DNA of 64,000 bases from an uncultured Pseudomonadota bacterium (lineage in GTDB: Bacteria; Pseudomonadota; Alphaproteobacteria; RF32; CAG-239), in NCBI GenBank assembly GCA_902763535.1, contig CACWSG010000002.1:62001-126000 (forward strand). The letters run 5' to 3'. Of this stretch, positions 1 through 9,609 are shown piece by piece. Each line of letters opens with the position of its first letter. Position 1 is the first letter of the stretch. The notes under the pieces are model-generated. The model searched no databases, was not told the DNA's origin, and saw only the letters and a program-made list of their open reading frames with translations. The position numbers were made by a program, and so were the translations under genes.

Positions 1-990
1 AATAACAATCAAACCCAATCCTTTGTTGCGTTTAAGCCGGCGCGCTCTGGTACGAATTGCATTAATATTCAACCCCGGAGTATCATCAATATACAAAGGA
101 GTCTCTTCTATTTCGCGCACACCGGCGGCAATTCTGCCAAATTCGGCATTATCAATTTTACCCACGCGCATATTATAGCCGCTGATTTGGGCAACAGTCG
201 ATAAAATACGTGAAGCCAACTGATCTGACGACATTTCCAGCGAAAACATCGCCACTCCTCGCTTAGTTGGAGCAATAGTTTTATCGCGAGCCATATATTC
301 TGCTACATTATAAGCAATATTAGTACCCAGAGCGGTTTTACCCATACCGGGACGACCGGCAATAATAATCAAATCGGAATCATTCAAACCGCCGATTTTG
401 GCATCCAAATCATCCAATCCGGTGGACAGCCCTGATATTTTGCCGCCGCGCTGTATTGCCGATTGTATGTGATTCAGCGAATCATTCAAAGCCTCGGAAA
501 AATTTATAAATCCTTTTGAAGCTTCACCCTGATTGGCCAAATCAAACAATTTTTTCTCGGCATTTTCAATTTGTTGTTCGGCCTCGGAATCAATATCTTC
601 TTTTGCTGCTGATGTTGCAATATCACAACCGATATTAATCAGCTCTCTGCGCAAATATTTATCATAAACAAATTGCGCATAATATTCAGCATTTGTCAAA
701 GGAGTTGCCGAATCAGCCAATTTAATCAAATACTTATATCCGCCGACCTCATCCAAAGTATTGCTTTGCTCAAAATAATTTTTTAAGGTAATTACATCTG
801 CCACATGACCTTTGCTGATAAGCTTTGAAACAATTTCATAAATCTTGGCATTTACCGGATCAGAAAAATGCTCGGCACTCAAAAATTCCGATACTTTTTC
901 GTATGCTTTATTATTAGCCAGCAAAGCACCCAGCAAAGCCTGTTCGGCTTCAACATTTTTAGGCAGTTGCTCAGGACTCGGTTCGTACAT
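1..990 (-). CDS. dnaB: Replicative DNA helicase DnaB (3' part outside window)
   Basis: Ring helicase that unwinds DNA at the replication fork. The first 330 codons are visible, reading leftward from ATG at 988-990. The N-terminal domain that contacts primase opens with the typical NVEAEQALLGALL stretch. After a linker, the RecA-like ATPase core begins with GLSTGLDDLD and a Walker A loop GRPGMGKTA (about residues 210-218), followed by FSLEMSSDQLA. The frame is open to the window edge, so roughly the last third of the usual 460-500 residues is missing; this is an edge effect and not a truncation. Identity is certain from the motifs. It is separated from rpmB by the terminator of rpmB. Confidence 0.95.
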   Translation of the reverse strand, partial: MYEPSPEQLPKNVEAEQALLGALLANNKAYEKVSEFLSAEHFSDPVNAKIYEIVSKLISKGHVADVITLKNYFEQSNTLDEVGGYKYLIKLADSATPLTNAEYYAQFVYDKYLRRELINIGCDIATSAAKEDIDSEAEQQIENAEKKLFDLANQGEASKGFINFSEALNDSLNHIQSAIQRGGKISGLSTGLDDLDAKIGGLNDSDLIIIAGRPGMGKTALGTNIAYNVAEYMARDKTIAPTKRGVAMFSLEMSSDQLASRILSTVAQISGYNMRVGKIDNAEFGRIAAGVREIEETPLYIDDTPGLNINAIRTRARRLKRNKGLGLIVI

Positions 991-1096
991 TTAAGTATCC
1001 TTTCAATTTCAGTTTACAACCACATTTACACGAGCCTGACGATTTTTCAAAGCTTTTTTGCCTAACTGTGCTTTTCAGGTCTGTGGATAATGGGGA

Positions 1097-1130
1097 TAAA
1101 AAAGCCCTGTCTTCAACAAAGACAGGGCTT
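1097..1130 (-). terminator. Intrinsic terminator of rpmB
   Basis: A perfect 12-bp stem (1102-1113 with 1119-1130; AAGCCCTGTCTT arm) has a 5-base loop. Read on the minus strand it is followed by a run of six T (1098-1103). It lies 24 bases past the rpmB stop codon. Confidence 0.9.
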
Positions 1131-1153
1131 AAACGCAACAAGGAGATTGTTGA

Positions 1154-1441
1154 TTAATTTGCGGATTTCTTTTTAGCAATAGCGTTTTTAATTTCAATAG
1201 CCTCAGCCGACAACTTTGTGTTAGAAGTCGACTCGAGATAAGCATCCAAACCGCCATTGTGTTCAATTGAGCGCAAAGTTCTTGCTGAAATCTTCAACTT
1301 AAAAGATTTACCCAAAACATCACTCAACAACGAAACCTCTTGCAAATTAGGCAAAAAACGACGACGAGTGCGATTGTTAGCGTGGCTTACATTATTGCCG
1401 CTCATAACGCCGGTGCCTGAAATTTCACATTTTTTAGCCAT
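1154..1441 (-). CDS. rpmB: 50S ribosomal protein L28
   Basis: Component of the large ribosomal subunit. The protein has 95 residues and begins MAKKCEISGTGVMSGNNVSH, the normal L28 start, followed by the basic NNRTRRRFLPNLQ segment. An open frame extends 18 codons further upstream, but the ATG at 1439-1441 is preceded by AAGGA at the right spacing and gives the usual family length, so the shorter start is chosen. It is monocistronic, with its own terminator downstream. L28 of this class lacks a zinc-binding CXXC pair and none is seen here. Confidence 0.95.
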   Translation of the reverse strand: MAKKCEISGTGVMSGNNVSHANNRTRRRFLPNLQEVSLLSDVLGKSFKLKISARTLRSIEHNGGLDAYLESTSNTKLSAEAIEIKNAIAKKKSAN

Positions 1442-1565
1442 TTTCTTATTCCTTATACAAAAACTTTTGCTTTTTAATACATACATTTCCTCCAATAGTC
1501 AAGCAAAATTTTGCCAACCCTTGTAATTTTATCTTGAAGTGACTAATCTTTTTACTCAAAAACTA

Positions 1566-1593
1566 TTGAAATTTAAACCACCTGCTATAAAAT
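1566..1593 (+). promoter_or_regulatory. Putative sigma-70 promoter of the NADAR gene
   Basis: TTGAAA at 1566-1571 and TAAAAT at 1588-1593 are separated by 16 bases. The pair lies 31 bases upstream of the ATG, which has AAAGG as ribosome binding site. Confidence 0.45.
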
Positions 1594-1624
1594 TATTGCC
1601 ATAAAAATTCAAAAAGGTAACAAA

Positions 1625-2083
1625 ATGTCCGAAATCAGATTTTGTACTCCGGTCGGAAAATATTGGTTTTTATCTCCCTTAGCTGCATTTCCGATTGCTA
1701 TGTCGGTTGATGGAAAAGATTATACTTTTCCTTCTGTTGAGCATTATTATCAAGCTATGAAATTTTATGCTTCCGATGAGCGCTTTACCACAATAATAAA
1801 TCTAAAAAATCCCGATGATGCCCGATTATTGACCAAAACTCCTGAATATAAAATCAATCGCCGCGCTGATTTTGATAAAAATAAATTTGCCATTATGGAA
1901 GCCGGTTTGCGTGCCAGATACGCCCAAAACCCTGAAGCCTGTGAAATGCTAAAATCAACCGGTGGTGCGATTCTTATCAAATCATGCCCTGTTTGTTACA
2001 AATGCGGATTTGGCGAAGGCTCTGGCGAAAATCGCATCGGCAAAACTTTAATGCAAATCCGTTCCGAATTACAAAATAAATAG
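1625..2083 (+). CDS. NADAR domain protein (YbiA-like N-glycosidase family)
   Basis: 152 residues, essentially one NADAR domain. Visible family features are the N-terminal FLSPLAAFPI (usually an L-S-N-F type stretch), the signature PSVEHYYQAMKFY at about residues 36-48 and the C-terminal GSGENRIGKTLMQIR. Characterised relatives (YbiA of E. coli) cleave N-glycosidic bonds in riboflavin-pathway intermediates, and other NADAR proteins act on ADP-ribose derivatives; the substrate here is not determined. A CPVCYKCG cluster near residues 119-126 might bind metal, which is not a general family feature that I know of. It stands alone between rpmB and the bipA leader with its own promoter. Confidence 0.85.
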   Translation: MSEIRFCTPVGKYWFLSPLAAFPIAMSVDGKDYTFPSVEHYYQAMKFYASDERFTTIINLKNPDDARLLTKTPEYKINRRADFDKNKFAIMEAGLRARYAQNPEACEMLKSTGGAILIKSCPVCYKCGFGEGSGENRIGKTLMQIRSELQNK

Positions 2084-2152
2084 ATTTCGTATTTAAAAAA
2101 ATATTGAAATTTAAATTCAAAAGTGTATTTTGAGGACAATTTTTGAAGAGTT

Positions 2153-2366
2153 TTCGCCTTTCCAGCTCTCTATTTTTCTCATAAATGGTTGCGCTGGAAG
2201 CAAAACAGCGAGTGTGGTGTACCTAAAATAGTACATAAGCGAGCTGTTTTATGACATGGCTTAATTTGTAGCACGAATTTTTCTCATAAATATTCGTGCT
2301 GGAAATAAAACAGCGAGCGCAGTGTACCAAAATAGCACATAAGTGAGCTGTTTTATGACATGACGG
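2153..2366 (+). repeat. Two tandem hairpin-rich repeat units upstream of bipA
   Basis: Two imperfect units with a period of about 105 bases fill most of the 305-base gap before bipA. Each has a first hairpin around the motif TTTTTCTCATAAAT (stem TTCCAGC/GCTGGAA in unit 1; AGCACGAAT/ATTCGTGCT in unit 2). A second, larger hairpin follows, with ends AAAACAGC (2202-2209; 2307-2314) and GCTGTTTT (2243-2250; 2347-2354). Unit 1 also has inner arms TGTAC/GTACA; in unit 2 one of these bases has changed. The ATG of bipA follows 23 bases after the second unit. Confidence 0.75.
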
Positions 2367-2388
2367 ATATTTAGGAGAAAAATTAAAA

Positions 2389-4209
<1,821 letters not shown>

Positions 4210-4241
4210 AAAAATCCCCCAAAGTCAATCGCTTTGGGGGA
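4210..4241. terminator. Bidirectional terminator between bipA and an orphan gene
   Basis: A 9-bp stem, CCCCCAAAG (4216-4224) and CTTTGGGGG (4232-4240), lies directly after the bipA stop. The minus strand reads a run of seven T after the stem, so it serves the convergent gene well; on the plus strand the T-tract is weaker (ATAAATTTTA). Confidence 0.8.
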
Positions 4242-4260
4242 TAAATTTTATTAAGCAAGC

Positions 4261-4713
4261 CTATCTGCCTTCTTTTCTATTAAATAACCTTTTAAATGCG
4301 TGTCTATACGTACTCATAATTGGTCTTACTAATTCACCATGCGCCTTTGAAAAATCACTGGCCTCAACTTTTCCAACACCAAATTTTTGTTCTGCTTTAT
4401 AAGACATCTTTTCATATGTTTTATAACCAATTATACCCTGCGCCTGCAAATTAGCCGTCAATCTTTGCGCTACTTTACCGCGCAACTCTCTAAATTTTCC
4501 TTGCGCAATAAGCTTAAATCCTTTTTTAATATCTTTTACTGTCTTAAAAGGAGCCAGCGTCCATTCCTTCATCGCATTACCAATCATACCTAACTGCTCT
4601 TTCATATCGGCAGTCATTTCCTTCCACTCGCAGGCAAACCCCTCTGCCAGCCTTCTAAACCCGCTTTTTCGGTCATGAATATTAGCTTTAAGTGTGTTAT
4701 TAATATCAGTCAT
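4261..4713 (-). CDS. Hypothetical protein, paralogue of the adjacent gene
   Basis: 150 residues, lysine- and arginine-rich, predicted soluble and helical with no signal peptide. I do not recognise a family. A block at about residues 64-90 (KGFKLIAQGKFRELRGKVAQ, then RLTANLQ) is clearly similar to residues 103-129 of the neighbouring protein encoded at 4777-5286 (KGYNLLVNGTYRELTGLLAH, then KIHDNLQ), so the two genes are diverged duplicates. It is transcribed in the same direction as its paralogue, which lies upstream, and ends at a strong terminator shared with bipA. An AAGGAG ribosome binding site precedes the ATG. Confidence 0.75.
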   Translation of the reverse strand: MTDINNTLKANIHDRKSGFRRLAEGFACEWKEMTADMKEQLGMIGNAMKEWTLAPFKTVKDIKKGFKLIAQGKFRELRGKVAQRLTANLQAQGIIGYKTYEKMSYKAEQKFGVGKVEASDFSKAHGELVRPIMSTYRHAFKRLFNRKEGR

Positions 4714-4776
4714 AGCTCTTCTCCTTTTTAGGATTCTTTTGTCTATTATGGCATATTTTTATTAAAATGTCAAGCT

Positions 4777-5286
4777 TTAACGACCGTCATTACCGCGCCG
4801 AATCACAGATTTTCCGCGCTGTTGCTTGGTATTATCATTACTTTTACTCAAGGCTTTCCACAAACCGCTCAAAAAGCGATTATTCACCATCAGCATTCCT
4901 TGCAAATTGTCATGAATTTTATGAGCCAACAAACCTGTTAGCTCACGATAAGTGCCATTTACCAAAAGATTATATCCTTTAACAACATTGGCCTTAAACT
5001 TCACACCGGCCAACTGCTGACCCGCCATAACCTGTTCACGATGCTTAGCAACAACTTTGGCTTGATCAATAATCTCTCCGAACATAGCCCTTAGCTCGGT
5101 TTCTTCTTCTACCGTCAAACTAACACCTTGCGGCAAAACAAGAGTATTCGAGTTTGCGTCCCACATAAAAGTTTTGACTTTGCGCAAAAGCCAGCCTTTT
5201 AATCCGCCGACCTTTTTTATTTTGGGTTCAGTCTTTGGTTGTTTATCATCTTTCTTTTTATCGTCGTTATTATTTTCTGAATCCAT
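4777..5286 (-). CDS. Hypothetical protein, paralogue of the downstream gene
   Basis: 169 residues from MDSENNN; a start six codons earlier is possible, but GGAGA lies 7 bases before this ATG and overlaps the earlier one. The N-terminus (residues 1-30) is a charged, low-complexity tail of Asp, Lys and Asn. Then come a GWLLRKVKTF segment and a helical body holding the block shared with the 4261-4713 gene (KGxxLxxxGxYREL..A....NLQ). No membrane segment, signal peptide or known domain is recognised. The gap of 63 bases to its paralogue and the common strand suggest co-transcription. A TTGACA hexamer at 5341-5346 on the minus strand could be its -35 box. Confidence 0.7.
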   Translation of the reverse strand: MDSENNNDDKKKDDKQPKTEPKIKKVGGLKGWLLRKVKTFMWDANSNTLVLPQGVSLTVEEETELRAMFGEIIDQAKVVAKHREQVMAGQQLAGVKFKANVVKGYNLLVNGTYRELTGLLAHKIHDNLQGMLMVNNRFLSGLWKALSKSNDNTKQQRGKSVIRRGNDGR

Positions 5287-5421
5287 TTGTGATTCTCCAT
5301 GCAACTTAAATTTTGTCCATTATTTCCGCGATTTTATTTTTTGTCAACCTAAAAACCGCAAAAAACACTTCAAAAACTGCAATTTTACTATTCCCATATC
5401 AAAAATATAATATATAATCGG

Positions 5422-5436
5422 TTAACATCGTGTTAA
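5422..5436 (+). promoter_or_regulatory. CtrA-type box upstream of murJ
   Basis: The sequence reads TTAA, seven bases, TTAA followed by C: the consensus for the alphaproteobacterial cell-cycle regulator CtrA. It is also an inverted repeat of GTTAAC (5421-5426 and 5432-5437). It sits 18 bases before the murJ ATG, close to where the promoter must be. Confidence 0.5.
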
Positions 5437-5454
5437 CTTGAGCCTATATTTCAA

Positions 5455-7035
5455 ATGAATTTGTTTAAAGCTATTGCTACTTTTGGTGGTTTTACCCTTC
5501 TTTCGCGCATAACCGGATTCTTGCGCGATATGGTTTTGGCTAATTTTTTAGGCGCTGGCATGGTTGCCGATGCTTTTTTTGTCGCATTTAAACTGCCTAA
5601 TCTCTTTCGCTCGCTGTTTGCTGAGGGAGCTTTCACTACGGCTTTTGTTCCGATGTTATCTCAAAAATTGAGTTGCGAAAATCGCCGCAAAGCTTTGCTT
5701 TTTGCCGCATCAGCTATCTCTGTACTGGCATTTTTTGTCGGTATATTTGTTATAGTAATCGAATTTTTGATGCCTTGGGTGGTTAATCTTCTTGCTCCGG
5801 GTTTTGCCGGTGAACCGGAAAAAATTGAACTGGCAACTACTTTGTGTCGTATTACTTTTCCGTTTCTTCTGTTCATTTCCATAGTATCATTTCAGTCCGG
5901 TATCTTGAACTCATTCAACAAATTTGCTGCTCCTGCCGCAGCGCCCATAATTCTAAACATGACCATAATTGCATCTGTTTTCATATTTGTTCCGTTTTGT
6001 CCCACTATTGCCCACGGACTGGCCCTTGGCATCACGACAGCAGGTATTTTGGAAATATTTTGGCTTCACTGGTTTTTGCGCAAACAAAAAGTTCGTATCC
6101 AACCCCACTATAACATCAAAAAACTGCTTAAAAATAATGACATCATAACATTATTCAAGCGCATAACTCCGGGTATTTTAGGTGCCGGTATTTATCAAAT
6201 AAACATGGTTGTTGACACTATTTTGGTATCATTGGTCGGCACCGGTGCAATTTCGTGGCTTTATTATGCCAATCGTCTGCAACAACTTCCGCTTGGCGTG
6301 GTTGGTGCTGCTATCAGCGTTGCCGTTTTGCCGATTTTATCGCGTCACATCAAGTCCGAAGATATTGAGCAAGCTCGTCTGATTCAGAACAAAGCTGTCG
6401 AGTACGGCGCAATTTTATCGATTCCGGCGGCTTTTATTCTCATTGTTATGGCTGAACCGATTATCAACATTTTGTTCCAACATGGTGCTTTCGGTTATCA
6501 GCAAACTCTCATGACCTCCAAAGCTGTAATAGCTTATGCCATAGGACTTCCGGCTTATGTTTTGGTCAAAGCTTTGGCCCCCAACTTTTTTGCGCGTGGT
6601 GACACCAAAACTCCCGTCAAATATTCAGCTATTGTCTTGTTAACCAATCTGGTTTTTGCTGTAATTTTAATGTCGCCTTTCGGACATATAGGCATTGCTT
6701 CTGCTACCACCATAGCCGCTTTTGTTTCATTGTGGCTGTATTTGCATGGACTAAAAAAAAGAAACTTTTGGACCATAACCAAACCACTTATTCACAAATT
6801 ATATAAAATTATTATATGTTCAATTCTGATGAGCCTATCGCTGTTTGGCATAGAATACCTATACAACATCTGCTTAGGCAATTGGCTTCATCTCAACATG
6901 ATATACAAATTGTTGTTGCTGTCAGTTAACTGTTTTATCAGCGGGCTGATTTTCTTAAGTTCAGCTTGTGCTTTCCGATTAATCGACATCAAAGCAATCA
7001 TAAACTCCATCATAGCAAGGACGACAAAAAGATGA
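5455..7035 (+). CDS. murJ: Lipid II flippase MurJ (MviN)
   Basis: Multidrug/oligosaccharide-type exporter that flips the peptidoglycan precursor lipid II across the inner membrane. 526 residues with about 14 hydrophobic segments. The N-terminus is classic for the family: TFGGFTLLSRITGFLRDMVLANFLGAG, here at residues 9-35, then DAFFVAFKLPNLFRSLFAEGAF with the conserved arginines and FVPMLS. The start ATG follows a possible CtrA box, which would tie expression to the cell cycle. The stop overlaps the start of the next gene by four bases (ATGA), so the two are translationally coupled. Confidence 0.97.
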   Translation: MNLFKAIATFGGFTLLSRITGFLRDMVLANFLGAGMVADAFFVAFKLPNLFRSLFAEGAFTTAFVPMLSQKLSCENRRKALLFAASAISVLAFFVGIFVIVIEFLMPWVVNLLAPGFAGEPEKIELATTLCRITFPFLLFISIVSFQSGILNSFNKFAAPAAAPIILNMTIIASVFIFVPFCPTIAHGLALGITTAGILEIFWLHWFLRKQKVRIQPHYNIKKLLKNNDIITLFKRITPGILGAGIYQINMVVDTILVSLVGTGAISWLYYANRLQQLPLGVVGAAISVAVLPILSRHIKSEDIEQARLIQNKAVEYGAILSIPAAFILIVMAEPIINILFQHGAFGYQQTLMTSKAVIAYAIGLPAYVLVKALAPNFFARGDTKTPVKYSAIVLLTNLVFAVILMSPFGHIGIASATTIAAFVSLWLYLHGLKKRNFWTITKPLIHKLYKIIICSILMSLSLFGIEYLYNICLGNWLHLNMIYKLLLLSVNCFISGLIFLSSACAFRLIDIKAIINSIIARTTKR

Positions 7036-8048
7036 AATATTACTCAAACTTAAAAAAATACTACAAAACGCTCCGTCCTGTTATTAACAAATATTACACT
7101 TTCGGCAAAAAAAGTTGTCTGAAAACCGCCAAACTTATCAAAAGCAAAATGGCTTCTTGGTGGCGCATTATTGCGGCAACCGCTTTTGCAGTAATATTTT
7201 TATATTATCCCTTAGGCGGCTTAATAATCAGCAACACTTCTACTCCGTCATTTCAGCCGCAATCAGATGATCAAGGTCTTTCAACCATTGATTCATTAAA
7301 TTTTTTAATAGCCCAAGAAGTTCACCACAAAATTTGGACACCGAATTTACCGATTTTGTTTCCTTCTTATTTCTTGGACAATATGCCCAATTTTCAACTC
7401 GGCGTCATCTCTGCGGTCAGTTCCACCGCTCAAGCTTTGGATAAATTTTCTTTTGAAACTTCTGATACCAACTCGCGTAATGATTTGCACAAAGCAGCTG
7501 AATTGCTGCAATATCCGGGAAATATCTGGTTATTTTCACCGCAAAACAGCCTAAAACCGGCAACATCATCAAGCACCCAATACAAAAAAAGCCGCCGCTT
7601 GTTAAAAAATTTTAATTTGAGCCTGATTGAAGGAAAAACCACTCTTCCTCTTGATGAGAGCAATTTTGTTATTGTCTTGAAACGGATTCGCAAAGATTTA
7701 AATAATTTGGTAAAAACCACTTCTGATCATGTTCGCGAGAATCAAGATTTATTCATCGATACAAAATCCGATGACATCTTTTACAATGCTTATGGCAAAA
7801 TATATGCTTATGCCCAAATAGCTAAAGGATTGGGACATGATTTTAAGGATGTATTAGTTGACTATGATATTTATGCTATATGGTCAAGTCTGATTAAAAC
7901 ACTGGATGAAACATCATCATTTGAACCATGGATAGTCCGCAACGGTCAGCTGCAATCTTCTTTTTCGCCCAATCACCTGATAACGCTTAGCTACCAAGCT
8001 TCCCGTTCCATCAACTATCTTAATGCTATGATAAATCAACTACCCTAA
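7032..8048 (+). CDS. DUF2333 family inner-membrane protein
   Basis: 338 residues. The ATG at 7032 overlaps the murJ stop as ATGA; a longer frame inside murJ exists but is not needed. One membrane helix at about residues 44-69 (WWRIIAATAFAVIFLYYPLGG) anchors a large, probably periplasmic, domain. The stretch FLDNMPNFQLGVISAVS and the later LLQYPGNIWLF match what I remember of DUF2333, a family of unknown role found mainly in proteobacteria. The coupling to murJ suggests an envelope role, but nothing in the sequence names a reaction. Confidence 0.7.
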   Translation: MKYYSNLKKYYKTLRPVINKYYTFGKKSCLKTAKLIKSKMASWWRIIAATAFAVIFLYYPLGGLIISNTSTPSFQPQSDDQGLSTIDSLNFLIAQEVHHKIWTPNLPILFPSYFLDNMPNFQLGVISAVSSTAQALDKFSFETSDTNSRNDLHKAAELLQYPGNIWLFSPQNSLKPATSSSTQYKKSRRLLKNFNLSLIEGKTTLPLDESNFVIVLKRIRKDLNNLVKTTSDHVRENQDLFIDTKSDDIFYNAYGKIYAYAQIAKGLGHDFKDVLVDYDIYAIWSSLIKTLDETSSFEPWIVRNGQLQSSFSPNHLITLSYQASRSINYLNAMINQLP

Positions 8049-8062
8049 AAGGCGCTTTAGCA

Positions 8063-8608
8063 ATGAATATTGAAATACAAGCAACTCCCGATAAAAACAT
8101 CATCAATTTTTTCCCTGATCAACTTGTTTCCAATCAGGGGCACGCCGAATTTGTTGATCGTAAATCTTTGCGCAAATCTCCTCTCGCTGAGCAAATTTTT
8201 GATATCGGCGGTATAGCTTCAATTTTTATCACCGCCGATATGATTTCCATCACCAAAACTGAAGATGCTGATTGGGAAGAGCTGAAACCGCTGATTTTAG
8301 CTGAAATAATGGATTTCTTATCAATTGGTGCTGAGCCGTCTGCCGTGGAAGCATCCTCTGGTGAAAAAGACGAAACGATTCAAGCAATCACAGCACTGCT
8401 CAACGCTCGAATTCGTCCGGCCGTAAAACGCGACGGCGGTGATATAAAATTTATTGATTTTGACAACGGTATTGTTACCGTGGAAATGCAAGGTTCCTGC
8501 AAAGGATGTCCCTATGCTATGCGCACTCTTAAAGATGGCGTTGAAAAAATACTCAAGTCTTATATCCCCGAAGTTAAAGAAGTACGCAATAACGAGACCG
8601 TAAAATGA
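8063..8608 (+). CDS. Nfu-type iron-sulfur scaffold protein
   Basis: Carries Fe-S clusters to apo-proteins. 181 residues with two domains: an N-terminal Nfu_N region (residues 1-90, with PDQLVSNQGHAEF and SIFITADMISITK) and a C-terminal NifU-like domain starting near residue 105 (RPAVKRDGGDIKF). The cluster-binding pair is C146-K-G-C149, followed by PYAMRTLKDGVE. This is the layout of alphaproteobacterial and mitochondrial Nfu1. The TGA stop overlaps the ATG of the following gene (ATGA), linking it to the murJ run. Confidence 0.92.
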   Translation: MNIEIQATPDKNIINFFPDQLVSNQGHAEFVDRKSLRKSPLAEQIFDIGGIASIFITADMISITKTEDADWEELKPLILAEIMDFLSIGAEPSAVEASSGEKDETIQAITALLNARIRPAVKRDGGDIKFIDFDNGIVTVEMQGSCKGCPYAMRTLKDGVEKILKSYIPEVKEVRNNETVK

Positions 8609-9531
8609 TACAAAAATTTTTCGCCGCCCTGATTTCAATTTGCTTTTTTTGCTCTTTGGCAAAAGCTGATGAATTGTGGCTGAAAAATATTTCAACTGCT
8701 AAACTTAATGAACTTTATCAACAAATCGGTTATACCGGTATCACCGAAAAAAGTTGGCTGATGTTGCCTTCTAAACGCTATCCGGCAGTTTTTTTAAAAA
8801 AGTTTCCTGCTGATTTTGCCAAAATTGAAGATAGCGAACAACGCAACTCTTTGTTCATAAAAATTATGGCGCCATTGGCATTAAAGTTGAATCAAGACAT
8901 CTTAAAAGAGCGGCAACTAATCTTGGATATCGATAGAGATTTTAAGCAAAATCAAAAAATTTCCTCCACACAGCTGAAAACTCTCGAAGAAAAAGCTGCC
9001 AAATATGATGTTTTTACCAGACTAAAAGACCACGAGCGCATTGATTTTTTAGTCAGTGAATTGCTTAAGCGTATCGACATTATTTCACCGTCCATAATGA
9101 TTTCTCTTGCAGCGATTGAAACCGACTTCGGCTCATCTCGTATTGTCAAAGAGGGCAATTCTCTATATAAAGTTTTACAGTGGCACACCCAATCCGGACT
9201 AAAACCCATTGGTGAAGATGAAAATGCAGACTACCGCATAAAAACTTATCCCGACATCTATCAAGCCATCAAAGATTTTGCACTGCGCATAAACAGCAAT
9301 ATCAACTTTGATTTTTTCCGCACAGCCCGTGCTGAAATTCATAGCTCAACCAATCCTGAACAACTTATCGGAAAACCGCTTATTGCTTATGCTTTCACCA
9401 ATTCTGAATTAAAAAATTACGCCGGAATTATCGAATATATTTTATCATACTATGAATTATTCATAATCGACCAATCTACCTTGGATACAACAGTAATCAC
9501 TAAACAAATCATCAAAAAATACGCCAATTAG
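8605..9531 (+). CDS. Exported Bax-like glucosaminidase family protein
   Basis: 308 residues with a cleavable signal peptide (MIQKFFAALISICFFCSLAKA). The C-terminal half fits the N-acetylglucosaminidase (PF01832-like) fold of the E. coli Bax group: LAAIETDFGSSRIVKEGNSLYKV (catalytic Glu in AAIETDFGSS, about residue 172), then KTYPDIYQAIKDFALRINS and SELKNYAGIIEYI. It would cut peptidoglycan glycan strands in the periplasm or act as a regulator of such cutting; biochemical activity of Bax itself is not firmly settled as far as I know. It is coupled to the Nfu gene by a 4-base overlap. Confidence 0.78.
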   Translation: MIQKFFAALISICFFCSLAKADELWLKNISTAKLNELYQQIGYTGITEKSWLMLPSKRYPAVFLKKFPADFAKIEDSEQRNSLFIKIMAPLALKLNQDILKERQLILDIDRDFKQNQKISSTQLKTLEEKAAKYDVFTRLKDHERIDFLVSELLKRIDIISPSIMISLAAIETDFGSSRIVKEGNSLYKVLQWHTQSGLKPIGEDENADYRIKTYPDIYQAIKDFALRINSNINFDFFRTARAEIHSSTNPEQLIGKPLIAYAFTNSELKNYAGIIEYILSYYELFIIDQSTLDTTVITKQIIKKYAN

Positions 9532-9609
9532 TTAAAAAAAAATAATTATTTCTTGTATATTACACACTATGCGTATATACTCAAACATAGTTTGTAACGG
9601 AAAAACACA

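Noticed and set aside
1625..2083. NADAR gene as part of a phage-defence pair
   Set aside because: No ADP-ribosyltransferase, toxin or other defence gene is adjacent; it stands alone among housekeeping genes.
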